Shown here one piece after another: positions 44,293 to 51,665 of a DNA stretch of 64,000 nucleotides. This DNA comes from RYN-111 sp963760125 (GTDB lineage Bacteria; Actinomycetota; Actinomycetes; Mycobacteriales; SCTD01). The notes under the pieces were generated by a model. The model was not told the origin of the DNA, did no database searches, and worked only from the letters and a program-made list of their open reading frames with translations. The stretch covers positions 145,092-209,091 of the forward strand of contig CAVXBV010000002.1 in the NCBI GenBank assembly GCA_963760125.1. Direction: 5' to 3'. The position numbers and the translations under genes are program-made. The stretch's first letter is position 1; the number at the start of each line of letters is the position of its first letter.

Positions 44293-45006
44293 TCAGGCAG
44301 CTCCCTTCTTGGTGATGTCTTCGGTCAGGTCGGGGCGCAACTCAAGGCGCAAGACGATGCGCTCCTTGGCGCTGCCCTTCGGATGACACGACGTCAGGGT
44401 GAGAAGGCTCTTACCGGGGACGTTCTCCACGACGCCGAAGTCCTGCGGGCTGACGATCCACGGGTTGGCGTGGCCGTCGAACGGCTTGACGGCGACGTAG
44501 TGGTAGCGCTTGAACGGCGTCGAGAGGATGACCTCGTCGCCCGGCCCCAGCTCGTCCAGGTGGTTGAAGGGTCGCCCGAAGGTCGTGCGGTGCCCGGCGA
44601 TGCTGACGTTGCCGGCCTCGCCTGGGAGCGGCGTGCCGGGGTAGTGGCCAGCGCCGGCGCGCAGCGCGGCAGGGGTCGTCCCCTCGACGACGATGACGTC
44701 AACCTCGATGCCCTTCTTGGGGATCTGCAGGCGGGTCAGCGCCTGACCGACCTCGATGGTGCGGGTCTGGTACTGCTGCTGCAGCTGGGCGCTCCCGAGC
44801 GCGTTCGACAGCCGGTCCTGCTTGTAGGTGCTGATGAGGTCGGTCCCGACGGGGTAGGCGAACATCCCGATCCCCGCCACGAAGAGCACGACCGACAGCA
44901 CGGACAGGACCCGGCGACCGCCCGGCCGGCGCAGGGCGTCGCCGAGCAGCGCTGTCACACCACGTGGCCGGTCCGGCACGGCGGGGGTGACGAAAGACGG
45001 CTCCAT
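44293..45006 (-). CDS. Sortase, class E-like
   Basis: A 237-residue membrane-bound transpeptidase. One N-terminal helix (about 33-52) is followed by the sortase barrel with the catalytic His in VSIAGHRTTFGRPF (about 135), Cys in LLTLTSCHPKGSA (about 206) and Arg in ERIVLRLEL (about 216). TLTSC and the adjoining HP resemble class E (TLTTC). Class E enzymes are described as preferring LAxTG, while the surface protein in this window has LPRTG. ATG at 45004-45006 with AGGAG about nine bases upstream. The 203-base gap behind it (45007-45209) shows an AGGGCA/TGCCCT hairpin and no gene. Confidence 0.92.
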   Translation of the reverse strand: MEPSFVTPAVPDRPRGVTALLGDALRRPGGRRVLSVLSVVLFVAGIGMFAYPVGTDLISTYKQDRLSNALGSAQLQQQYQTRTIEVGQALTRLQIPKKGIEVDVIVVEGTTPAALRAGAGHYPGTPLPGEAGNVSIAGHRTTFGRPFNHLDELGPGDEVILSTPFKRYHYVAVKPFDGHANPWIVSPQDFGVVENVPGKSLLTLTSCHPKGSAKERIVLRLELRPDLTEDITKKGAA

Positions 45007-45209
45007 CGGGCAGTGCTCCTAGCGGCTACAAGCGGGGGGAGAGTCGGTCCGTGCGGGCGGCCCGGGCCTTCTCGTCAAGGGCAACGAGGCTGCCCTCTCG
45101 AGGTTACGCCGGACCGGTCCTGCACGTGGCAGTTCCGGCGATGTCCCGACATGGGCGTCGGCAGCACGCCAGTGGGACGCATCGCCGCCCGGGTCGGTTC
45201 CCACGCTGC

Positions 45210-45587
45210 TCAGGGTGCTGGTCCGGCGCGCGCCGTCGCGCGCACGCTGCCCCACCTGCTGAGGGGCCCGACCGGACGGACCGAGACGACGAGGATGACG
45301 TCGAGAGCGTCGACCTCGCAGTGGGTGATCTTCGCTCCCTGGGCCCGCGCGAGCTTCGTGGCCGCGTCGCACGCCACGGGCCCGCCCTCCAGCACGTGCC
45401 CCGCAGCAGCGAGGGCAGCGAGGTCCGCGATCGCCGCGGCCTGGTGCCGGGTCACGGCCACACCTGCGAGCAACGCAATGAGGGCCGCGAAGGCGGTCAG
45501 CACCCCGGCGAGGGCCAGCCCGGCCACGGCGGCGAACCCCTCGTCCGAGGAGGGCCGGGCCCCCGGAGGCCGCCAGCAGGGGTTCAT
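45210..45587 (-). CDS. TadE/Rv3654c-like pilus-associated minor protein
   Basis: A 125-residue protein with an N-terminal hydrophobic helix after a short basic/acidic leader (SSDEGFAAVAGLALAGVLTA, about 13-32), like the class of TadE-like minor pilins with a prepilin-type G-F/A junction. The rest is a small extracytoplasmic domain with two Cys (GGPVACDAATK, KITHCEVDA). ATG 45585-45587 overlaps the stop of the TadE gene upstream (ATGA). It is the last gene of the Tad locus. Confidence 0.82.
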   Translation of the reverse strand: MNPCWRPPGARPSSDEGFAAVAGLALAGVLTAFAALIALLAGVAVTRHQAAAIADLAALAAAGHVLEGGPVACDAATKLARAQGAKITHCEVDALDVILVVSVRPVGPLSRWGSVRATARAGPAP

Positions 45588-45988
45588 GGCCGGTCCTCGC
45601 TCTCCGCCAGCGTCCGCGCCGCGACGCGCAGCGGGGGCAGCCAGCGGGTGAGGTGCAGGTTCGCCTCCACCCTCACCTCGATCTGCTGGCCTCGGTGGGC
45701 GACGTGAACATGAGCCCCCGGCGGAGCCACTGCCTTCGCCGCCGCCGCCGCCGCGGCGTCGGTGTCGCCCCGGGCGGCGACGCGGGCCGCGTCCCGAGCG
45801 GCGTCGACGCAGCGCAGCTGAGCGCCGAGGGCGGCGACCACGGCGACAGCCAGGCTGAGCACCACGAGGAGCACGGGCAGCACGACCGCCGCCTCGGCCG
45901 TGGCGAACCCGGCGGCGCCTCGGCCCCGCGTGGAGCCGGGGACCGGTCTCGTGTGCCGGTAGGGCAGGGGTCCTCGTGCAGGGATCAT
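45584..45988 (-). CDS. tadE: TadE family minor pilin
   Basis: A 134-residue protein with the TadE signature: GAAGFATAEAAVVLPVLLVV (about 24-43), where the small residue before FATAE is the prepilin peptidase site and the Glu is at +5, then a long helix and QLRCVDAARDAARVAARGD. It is expected to be a minor pilin of a Flp-type pilus. Start ATG 45986-45988 lacks a clear Shine-Dalgarno; coupling from the upstream gene is possible across 58 bases. Confidence 0.88.
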   Translation of the reverse strand: MIPARGPLPYRHTRPVPGSTRGRGAAGFATAEAAVVLPVLLVVLSLAVAVVAALGAQLRCVDAARDAARVAARGDTDAAAAAAAKAVAPPGAHVHVAHRGQQIEVRVEANLHLTRWLPPLRVAARTLAESEDRP

Positions 45989-46046
45989 GGTTTTGGCCCT
46001 TCCGGCCGAGCCCCGGAGACGCCTCAGCGGCCCCGGGGCGACGCGG

Positions 46047-46277
46047 TCAGAACGACAGGTGGAACGCCTTGCCGATCACCGACTTCACGATGTCGAGGAT
46101 CTGCGGACTCGTGACCACCTTGTAGAGCACACCGCCGAAGCCGCACGCGGCGACGGTTCCGACGGCGTACTCGGCGGTGGTCATGCCGGCTTCCGCGTCG
46201 TGCTGTCCGCGGCGGGACTGCACCGCCGCGGAGAGGCGGGGCGCAGCGGTCGGGACGAGACGGATGGTGCGGATCAT
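46047..46277 (-). CDS. Flp-pilin-like DUF4244 protein
   Basis: A 76-residue protein. After a basic leader, EAGMTTAEYAVGTVAACGFG (about 30-49) gives the prepilin cleavage G/MTTAE with Glu+5 and a hydrophobic helix, and the tail ends SVIGKAFHLSF. This is the presumed major pilin of the Tad apparatus encoded upstream. ATG 46275-46277 has GGAGG five bases upstream, setting the start; a longer open frame upstream is not needed. Confidence 0.9.
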   Translation of the reverse strand: MIRTIRLVPTAAPRLSAAVQSRRGQHDAEAGMTTAEYAVGTVAACGFGGVLYKVVTSPQILDIVKSVIGKAFHLSF

Positions 46278-46417
46278 GCGTACCTCCAGAGCGGGCTCCG
46301 GCAGGACCGGAGCGAGAGTGCCGGGCGATCGCCCGACCCCGTGAACGCTGGTGCAGCACGCCGCGTCGTAGGGTCCCCGCGTCCAGGATGTGGACGGGAT
46401 CAAGGGGGTGTGGACAG

Positions 46418-47182
46418 TCATCGCAGGCTGGTGAGCAGCGGACCGGCCAGCCCGAGAACAGCGGGGACGACGCCGGCGAGCACGAACGCAGGCAGGAAGC
46501 ACAGGCCCAACGGCCCGACGGCGAGGACACCGGCTCGCCGGGCTCGCGCGCGAGCCCGGCCTTGCTCATCGCGACGGGCGCTGGCGGCGACCGCACGGAC
46601 GGCGTCGGCGACGGGAGCGCCACCCTCGGCGGAGCGGACGAGCGCCCGCCCCGCTGCGGCGGCCGGACCGTCCCCCGCGGCGAGGGCACCCCAGGCCTCG
46701 GGAGGCGGCGCTCCGAGCGAGAGGAGGCCGCCGACGCGCCGGAGCCGCGCGGCGACCGGCTCCGGGGCTGCCTCCGCCACGGCCGCGACGGCACGCCCGA
46801 TCTCGGCGCCGCCGGCAAGACAGGCGGCGAGCAGCTCCAAGGCCAGCGGCAGCTGGGTGGCGAGCAGTTCGGCGTCCGGATCAGCAGGCTCGAGCCGCGC
46901 GAGCAGAGCGGGGCCAGCCGTGGCGACGAACGAGCCGAGCACCACGCCGGCCGTTCCCGTGACCAGCCAGGCCACGGCGAACCCGGCAGCGACGCACGCC
47001 ACGCGCACCCGTGCCGGGCGAGCAGCGCCACCCCGGGAGGCGGCAAGGCTCTCCACCGGACGCCACGCGGGCGACCCTGACGGCCTTCCCAGGCCAACGA
47101 GGCGAGACAACCGTGCTGGCGCCGCAGATCCGGCCAGCACCAGGACTGCCGCGGCGAGCAGCAGAGCGCTGAGCACCGTCAC
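46418..47182 (-). CDS. tadC: TadC-like type II secretion F-domain protein
   Basis: A 254-residue inner-membrane protein with helices at the N-terminus and C-terminus and a central T2SSF domain (LALELLAACLAGGAEIGRAV, then DAVRAVAASARRDEQGRAR). It forms the membrane platform for the TadA ATPase. GTG 47180-47182 overlaps the tadB stop (GTGA). The gap to the pilin gene (46278-46417) is 140 bases and holds nothing I recognise. Confidence 0.88.
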   Translation of the reverse strand: MTVLSALLLAAAVLVLAGSAAPARLSRLVGLGRPSGSPAWRPVESLAASRGGAARPARVRVACVAAGFAVAWLVTGTAGVVLGSFVATAGPALLARLEPADPDAELLATQLPLALELLAACLAGGAEIGRAVAAVAEAAPEPVAARLRRVGGLLSLGAPPPEAWGALAAGDGPAAAAGRALVRSAEGGAPVADAVRAVAASARRDEQGRARARARRAGVLAVGPLGLCFLPAFVLAGVVPAVLGLAGPLLTSLR

Positions 47183-48090
47183 GCCCCACCACCTGCCCCT
47201 CGGACGATCAGGGCGGTCCACCAGAGGCCGAGCGCGTCCAGCACGAGCGCACCGAAAAGGCAGGCCACGCCCAGCGGCGTGTGCAGCAGGACGTGCAGCG
47301 GATGAGCTCCGAGTGCCGCCGCGAGGCCGATCCCGGCCAGCGGCAGCACGGACAGCAGAGCTGACGTCGCGCGCGGTCCGGCCAGCTCGGCCTCGATCTC
47401 TCGTCGCTGGCCCTGCTGCGCGGCGACGGCGTCCGACAGGACCGTGACCGCACGGGCGAGGGACGTGCCCGTGCCGGCGCAGACCTGCCAGCACGTCGCC
47501 AGCCCGAGGAGGACGTCCGGCGCGGCCGCCCCGGACGCCTCGGCGCGCAGCACCGCGGCGGGGTCGGCCCCCAGCGGCCCGGCCCGCGCCGCCGCCCTCA
47601 GGGCGGCTCGGCTCGCCCCTACCGCCACTCCGGCCGCGATGTCGAGGGCGGTTCCGGGTGGCCGACCCGCCCTCAGCTCCCCGGCCAGCACCCCCAGCGC
47701 CTCACCCAGGCCCGAGAGCTCGCGCTCGCGCTGCGCCCTCCGGCGGCGAACGCGGACGGTCTGCGCGGCGACGAGCGCCGCACCCCCGGCGAGGACGGCG
47801 AGGACAGGACCTGCGGCAAGGCCCCCGACCACGACAGCGACGCAGGCCCCCGCGAGGGCAGCGACCCGCGCCCGCTGTTCGCCGGACCGCTGCGCGCGCC
47901 CCCCGAAGCCCGGCCCGGGCGCCCCCACCCGGGTCCACCGCGACGCGTCCAGGCAGGTGCCGACCCGTCGTCCGGACGCGAGGTGCCGCCCGTCGAGCGC
48001 TCTGAGTCGGCCCGTCGTCGGCGCACGGGAGACCAGCAGCACCGCCGTACCGGCGAGAGCAGCGGGCACCAGCGCGGCGGTCAGGGCCAC
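47179..48090 (-). CDS. tadB: TadB-like type II secretion F-domain protein
   Basis: A 303-residue membrane protein. The N-terminal helix, two central helices (about 78-115), a T2SSF domain (LGVLAGELRAGRPPGTALDI, ATCWQVCAGTGTSLARAV) and C-terminal helices match TadB. GTG 48088-48090 overlaps the end of tadA by ten bases. With TadC it forms the platform of the Flp pilus machine. Confidence 0.9.
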   Translation of the reverse strand: MALTAALVPAALAGTAVLLVSRAPTTGRLRALDGRHLASGRRVGTCLDASRWTRVGAPGPGFGGRAQRSGEQRARVAALAGACVAVVVGGLAAGPVLAVLAGGAALVAAQTVRVRRRRAQRERELSGLGEALGVLAGELRAGRPPGTALDIAAGVAVGASRAALRAAARAGPLGADPAAVLRAEASGAAAPDVLLGLATCWQVCAGTGTSLARAVTVLSDAVAAQQGQRREIEAELAGPRATSALLSVLPLAGIGLAAALGAHPLHVLLHTPLGVACLFGALVLDALGLWWTALIVRGAGGGA

Positions 48091-50318
48091 GCGTCACCCA
48101 GCAGGTCCAGCAGCCGGCCCCAGCCCGCTGCAGGCTGACCCGTCGGTTCCTGGCCGTCCCAGGCCCAGGCCGGCCGAGCCTGGACCAGCCCGCCGGGCTC
48201 GCGGTCGAGCACGCACACCTCACCCACCCGGCGCCGGCCGTCCTCGGACCGCCGGAGGTGGACCACGACCTGCAGCCCGGCGGCGACCTGGCTGTGCAGC
48301 GCCTCACGGCTCATCCCGGCCGCACCGGCGAGGGCCTCGAGGCGTGCGGGCACGTCGTGCGCGGAGTTGGCGTGGACGGTCCCGCAGCCACCCTCGTGGC
48401 CGGTGTTCAAGGCCGCGAGCAGGTCGATGACCTCCCCACCGCGGACCTCCCCGACGACCACGCGGTCGGGGCGCATCCGCAGCGACAGCCGCACCAGGTC
48501 GCGCAGGGTGACCTCGCCGGCGCCCTCGACGTTCGGCGGTCGGGCCTCCAGTCGCACGACGTGCGGGTGCTCCGGACGCAGCTCGCCGGCGTCCTCGACG
48601 AGCAGCAGCCGGTCGCGGCAGTCGACGAGGGACAGCAGGGCGGACAGCAGCGTGGTCTTGCCGGTACCGGTGCCGCCGCTGACGAGGAAGGCCCTGCGCG
48701 AGGTGACCAGCGAGCGGAGCAGCTCGGCCCCGTCGTGCGGCACCGTCCCTGCGGTCACCAGCTCGTCCAGCCCGAACACCCGTCGGCGAGGCACCCGCAA
48801 CGACAGGCAAGTGCCGTCTGACGCGACGGGCGGCAGCACCGCGTGCAGGCGCACCCCGTCGGCGAGGCGGGCGTCGACCCACGGCTGCGCGTCATCGAGC
48901 CGGCGACCGGTCGGCGCCGCGAGGCGCACCGCCAGTCGGCGGACCGCGGCATCGTCCGGGAAGCGCACGTCGACGCGCTCCAGACCTGCGCCGCGATCGA
49001 TCCAGACCTCGTCCGGGGCGTTGACCAGGACGTCGGTCACGGCCTCGTCCGCCAGCAGCGCCTGCAGCGGTCCGGCCCCGACGATCTCGCTCTGCAACGC
49101 CCGGAGCACGTGCAGCACCTCGACGTCACCGCGCAGCCCGCCCTCCTCCCGCAGCGCGGCCGCCACTCGCCCCGGGGTGGGGGACCCGGACTCGACGGCG
49201 AGGCGGGCACGCACCCGCGACAGCAGCTGCGGGTCCACCGTCATGCCGCCCGCTCGCCGTCGGCAGCCCCGCGTCCCTCGAGGTCGTCGAGCAGGTCGGT
49301 CGCAGAGCCGGGCCAGCGGCGACCGGGGCCGTCGGCCGGGCGCCTCCCCCCGCTCGAGGTCCGCCCGCAGCCCGGGCTCCGGCCGGACCTCCCCGGCCAG
49401 CGGCAGCGCGAGCGTCCGGGCGATCACCTCGGCCGACAGCCGGCCGGGTGCGGGGCCGCGGACCACCAGGCGCAGGTCCCGGCAGACCCAGCCCAGCCGG
49501 GCAGCCACCCGCGCCGCCGCGGCGGCAGCCCGCAGCTCCGCGGGCACCACCAGCAGCGTCGTGTCCGCGGCGGTGAGCACTTCGCGCGTCGCGTCGTCCA
49601 GGGTCCGCGGCAGGTCTGCCACGACGAGGTCGGCGCTCTGCCGGGCCGCTGCCAGCACCGCGGCCACCGCGTCGACCGGCACGGTCGCCGGCTCGCCGCG
49701 GTCCCACGACAGCACCGACAGCCCCTCGAGCCGGGGCAGCGCCGCGACGAGAGCGTCACCCGCCAGGCGCCCACGGGTCCCGACCAGGTCGGGCCAGCGC
49801 AGGCCGTTGGCGTGCTCGCCGTGCAGCACCAGGTCGATGCCGCCGCCGAGCGGGTCGCCGTCCACGACCAGGACGCTGCGTCCGCGCCGGACGGCCGCGA
49901 GGCTCAGGGCGACGGCAAGCGTCGTCGCTCCGGCGCCACCACGACCGCCGACGACCGCCACCAGCCGGCCTGGCTCCCGACGTCCCGCGACCGCCTCGGT
50001 CAGTGCGTCGACGATCCAGCGCTCGGCGTCGGGCAGGAACACCACGTGCTCCGCGCCCACTGCGACCGCCCGCTGCCAGATGCCCGCGTCGTCGAGGTCC
50101 TGACCCAGGACGGCGACCTGCGCCCGGCGCGGCAGACCGACGACGACCGCCGCCTCGAGGACGTCGGCCCCGACGAGAACCAGGGGTGCCGCCGACCAGG
50201 CGGCTCGGGCGGCGCCGGGCTCGTGCGCCACCTCGACCTCCAGACCAGCCGTCGCGGCCAAGCGCAGGACGTCGTCGAGCAGGTCGGGGTCGGCGGTGAG
50301 GACGAGGGGACGGGACAC
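48081..50318 (-). CDS. tadA: CpaE/septum-site (Ssd)-like ATPase joined in frame to TadA ATPase
   Basis: One open frame of 745 residues. Residues 1-330 are a CpaE/MinD-like protein: receiver-like start, then the deviant Walker A VVGGRGGAGATTLAVAL (about 124-140) and VVDGDPLGGGIDL. Residues 359-745 are TadA: MTVDPQLLSRV start, FLVSGGTGTGKTTLLSALL (Walker A), LLVEDAGELRPEHP, RPDRVVVGEVRGGE (Walker B) and GHEGGCGTVHANSA. In mycobacteria these are separate genes (Rv3660c, Rv3659c). At the junction the frame turns into Arg-rich nonsense, while another frame ends normally at a TGA overlapping TadA's ATG (49242-49244). I think two genes are fused only by one extra base; TadA alone would be 48081-49244, 387 residues. 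GTG 50316-50318, GGAG upstream. Confidence 0.85.
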   Translation of the reverse strand: MSRPLVLTADPDLLDDVLRLAATAGLEVEVAHEPGAARAAWSAAPLVLVGADVLEAAVVVGLPRRAQVAVLGQDLDDAGIWQRAVAVGAEHVVFLPDAERWIVDALTEAVAGRREPGRLVAVVGGRGGAGATTLAVALSLAAVRRGRSVLVVDGDPLGGGIDLVLHGEHANGLRWPDLVGTRGRLAGDALVAALPRLEGLSVLSWDRGEPATVPVDAVAAVLAAARQSADLVVADLPRTLDDATREVLTAADTTLLVVPAELRAAAAAARVAARLGWVCRDLRLVVRGPAPGRLSAEVIARTLALPLAGEVRPEPGLRADLERGEAPGRRPRSPLARLCDRPARRPRGTRGCRRRAGGMTVDPQLLSRVRARLAVESGSPTPGRVAAALREEGGLRGDVEVLHVLRALQSEIVGAGPLQALLADEAVTDVLVNAPDEVWIDRGAGLERVDVRFPDDAAVRRLAVRLAAPTGRRLDDAQPWVDARLADGVRLHAVLPPVASDGTCLSLRVPRRRVFGLDELVTAGTVPHDGAELLRSLVTSRRAFLVSGGTGTGKTTLLSALLSLVDCRDRLLLVEDAGELRPEHPHVVRLEARPPNVEGAGEVTLRDLVRLSLRMRPDRVVVGEVRGGEVIDLLAALNTGHEGGCGTVHANSAHDVPARLEALAGAAGMSREALHSQVAAGLQVVVHLRRSEDGRRRVGEVCVLDREPGGLVQARPAWAWDGQEPTGQPAAGWGRLLDLLGDAWP
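49241..49300 (-). other. Probable +1 frameshift at the ssd-tadA junction
   Basis: After the conserved SPLARLCD the annotated frame reads RPARRPRGTRGCRRRAGG. Removing one base from the GG pair at 49298-49299 instead gives DLLDDLEGRGAADGERAA and a TGA at 49241-49243 that overlaps the TadA ATG as ATGA, the coupling style of every other junction in this locus. Either a sequence/consensus error or a real mutation. Confidence 0.75.
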
Positions 50319-50422
50319 GGGTGCTCCAGCGGTCGGCGAGGAGCCTCACGCTCGACCCCGGAGGCGATGCAGAACGCCGACGAACGTCGGGTGTGGACGA
50401 CCGGCGTGCCTGTGGACGCCGA

Positions 50423-50452
50423 AGACCCCCGCCGGGGGGGTGGCGGGGGTCT
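50423..50452. other. Stable hairpin in the ssd/HAD divergent region
   Basis: A perfect 11-bp stem (AGACCCCCGCC and GGCGGGGGTCT) with an eight-base loop lies between two divergent genes, so it is not an ordinary end-of-gene terminator. A second shorter hairpin (TGCCCC/GGGGCA) follows at about 50487-50506. Both contain runs of seven or eight G. Within the 243-base gap I see no ORF; a short transcript or leader attenuation is possible. Confidence 0.5.
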
Positions 50453-50549
50453 CGGTGGTCCTGGCGTCTCGGCCGGACCGGAGCGTTGCCCCGGGGGGGG
50501 TGGGGCACCGTCGAGACAGTGATCCCCCCGTGTCCCCGTTCCAAACACC

Positions 50550-50555
50550 TAGATT
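50550..50555 (+). promoter_or_regulatory. -10 element of the leaderless HAD gene
   Basis: TAGATT followed by six bases and then the GTG start at 50562, matching the leaderless arrangement seen at lysS, nth and the REC-GGDEF gene. Confidence 0.55.
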
Positions 50556-50561
50556 CACGAT

Positions 50562-51344
50562 GTGTCCGCCGCCTTCTTCGACCTCGACAAGACCGTCATC
50601 GCCAAGAGCAGCACGCTGGCGTTCGGCAAGCCGTTCTACAAGGGCGGCCTGGTGAACCGGCGTGCGGTCCTGAAGAGCTCGTTCGCGCAGTTCGTCTACC
50701 TGCTGCAGGGGGCGGACGAGGACTCGATGGACAAGATGCGCGACTACCTCAAGGCGCTCTGCGCCGGGTGGGACGTGCAGCAGGTCCACGACATCGTCGC
50801 CGAGACGCTGCACGAGCTCATCGACCCCCTGGTGTACGCCGAGGCCGTCGACCTGTTCGCCGAGCACCGCGCCGCCGGCCGGGAGGTCGTCCTGGTGAGC
50901 AGCAGCGGCGAGGAGGTCGTCGGTCCCATCGGCGCGATGCTCGGCGTGGACCGGGTGATCGCCACGCGCATGGTCGTCGAGGACGGGCGCTACACCGGCG
51001 ACATCGCCTTCTACGCGTACGGCGAGGGCAAGCAGACCGCGATCACGGAACTCGCTGCCGCCCAGGGCTGGGACCTCGCGGAGTGCTTCGCCTACAGCGA
51101 CTCCGCCACCGACGTGCCCATGCTCCAGGCGGTCGGTCACCCCGTGGCCGTGAACCCCGACAAGGCGTTGCGCAAGCACGCGGCCGAGCACGACTGGCCG
51201 GTGCGGGCCTTCGCCAAACCGGTCCGCGCGTCCCGGCGCGTACCCACCCCGCCCGGACCGCCGGTGGCCTACGCCGGCGTCGCTGCGGTGGCCGCGCTCA
51301 TGGTGCTGGCCTGGTGGGCGGGCCGCCGTCACCCGGTCGAGTGA
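50562..51344 (+). CDS. HAD-IB family hydrolase (SerB-like), membrane-tailed
   Basis: A 260-residue HAD phosphatase: FFDLDKTVIAKSST gives the DxDxT nucleophile motif (residues 6-10), VLVSSSGEEVVGPI the second motif, and CFAYSDSATDVPML the metal-binding Asp pair. The C-terminus has a single hydrophobic helix (AYAGVAAVAALMVLAWWAG) that would tether it to the membrane. Substrate unknown; Rv3661 is the syntenic homologue. No Shine-Dalgarno; GTG 50562-50564 is probably leaderless. Confidence 0.9.
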   Translation: MSAAFFDLDKTVIAKSSTLAFGKPFYKGGLVNRRAVLKSSFAQFVYLLQGADEDSMDKMRDYLKALCAGWDVQQVHDIVAETLHELIDPLVYAEAVDLFAEHRAAGREVVLVSSSGEEVVGPIGAMLGVDRVIATRMVVEDGRYTGDIAFYAYGEGKQTAITELAAAQGWDLAECFAYSDSATDVPMLQAVGHPVAVNPDKALRKHAAEHDWPVRAFAKPVRASRRVPTPPGPPVAYAGVAAVAALMVLAWWAGRRHPVE

Positions 51345-51345
51345 G

Positions 51346-51361
51346 TGTGAGCCACTTCACA
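51346..51361. promoter_or_regulatory. Perfect CRP-type binding site
   Basis: TGTGA-N6-TCACA with both half sites perfect, starting two bases after the HAD stop codon. It is centred about 50 bases before the probable start of the Ms1-like RNA and only nine bases before its TTGACA. A crp gene is in this window (62026-62700) and actinobacterial CRP binds this consensus. It probably controls the RNA promoter. Confidence 0.75.
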
Positions 51362-51369
51362 ACAAACCC

Positions 51370-51398
51370 TTGACAGACAAGGGATCGAGGCGGACTCT
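51370..51398 (+). promoter_or_regulatory. Promoter of the Ms1-like RNA
   Basis: A perfect -35 TTGACA (51370-51375), 17 bases, then GACTCT (51393-51398) as a fair -10 with A at position 2 and T at 6. Transcription would start near 51404. No ORF on this strand begins for more than 1 kb, so the promoter should drive a non-coding RNA. Confidence 0.6.
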
Positions 51399-51403
51399 CG
51401 TAC

Positions 51404-51645
51404 CACGGAACGCCGCCAGCGGGCGGACTTGATCCCCTCGACGGTGGTCCGTGCAGTACGCGTCCGAGCACCCACGTGCGATCAGCCGCGAGAGGCACAT
51501 CGAGAGGGTCCACCGAGGTTCACGAAAGGGATCACACCCCGACAGGGACTGGACCCAGAGCGATGACACCGAAGCACGCTTGGTCACTCGGCCGTAGTGC
51601 ATGGCGACGGGGTCCCACCCGTGAGGATGGGACCCCGTTCCGCTG
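51404..51645 (+). ncRNA. Ms1/MTS2823/scr3559-like small RNA
   Basis: About 240 nt between the HAD and Fic-like genes, the locus that I recall for mycobacterial MTS2823/Ms1 (between Rv3661 and Rv3662c) and Streptomyces scr3559. Seen here: upstream CRP-type site and TTGACA promoter; a 5' hairpin CCGCC-AGCG-GGCGG (51413-51426); a long-range stem joining TGATCCC (51430-51436) to GGGATCA (51528-51534) and CGGTGGTCC (51442-51450) to GGTCCACCG (51507-51515, one mismatch); and a strong terminator at 51607-51638. Ms1 binds core RNA polymerase and preserves it in stationary phase. Exact ends are estimates. No plausible protein is encoded here. Confidence 0.7.
51607..51638. terminator. Bidirectional terminator hairpin
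   Basis: A perfect 11-bp stem (ACGGGGTCCCA and TGGGACCCCGT) with a ten-base loop. It lies at the 3' end of the Ms1-like RNA on the plus strand and 28 bases past the stop of the Fic-like gene on the minus strand, so it can serve both. Confidence 0.88.
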
Positions 51646-51665
51646 CCCGGACCCGACGTCTGAGG

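Noticed and set aside
51357..51602. 81-codon minus-strand ORF and 88-codon plus-strand ORF in the Ms1-like gap
   Set aside because: Neither has a ribosome site or the usual third-position GC bias, and conserved structure plus synteny point to an RNA gene.
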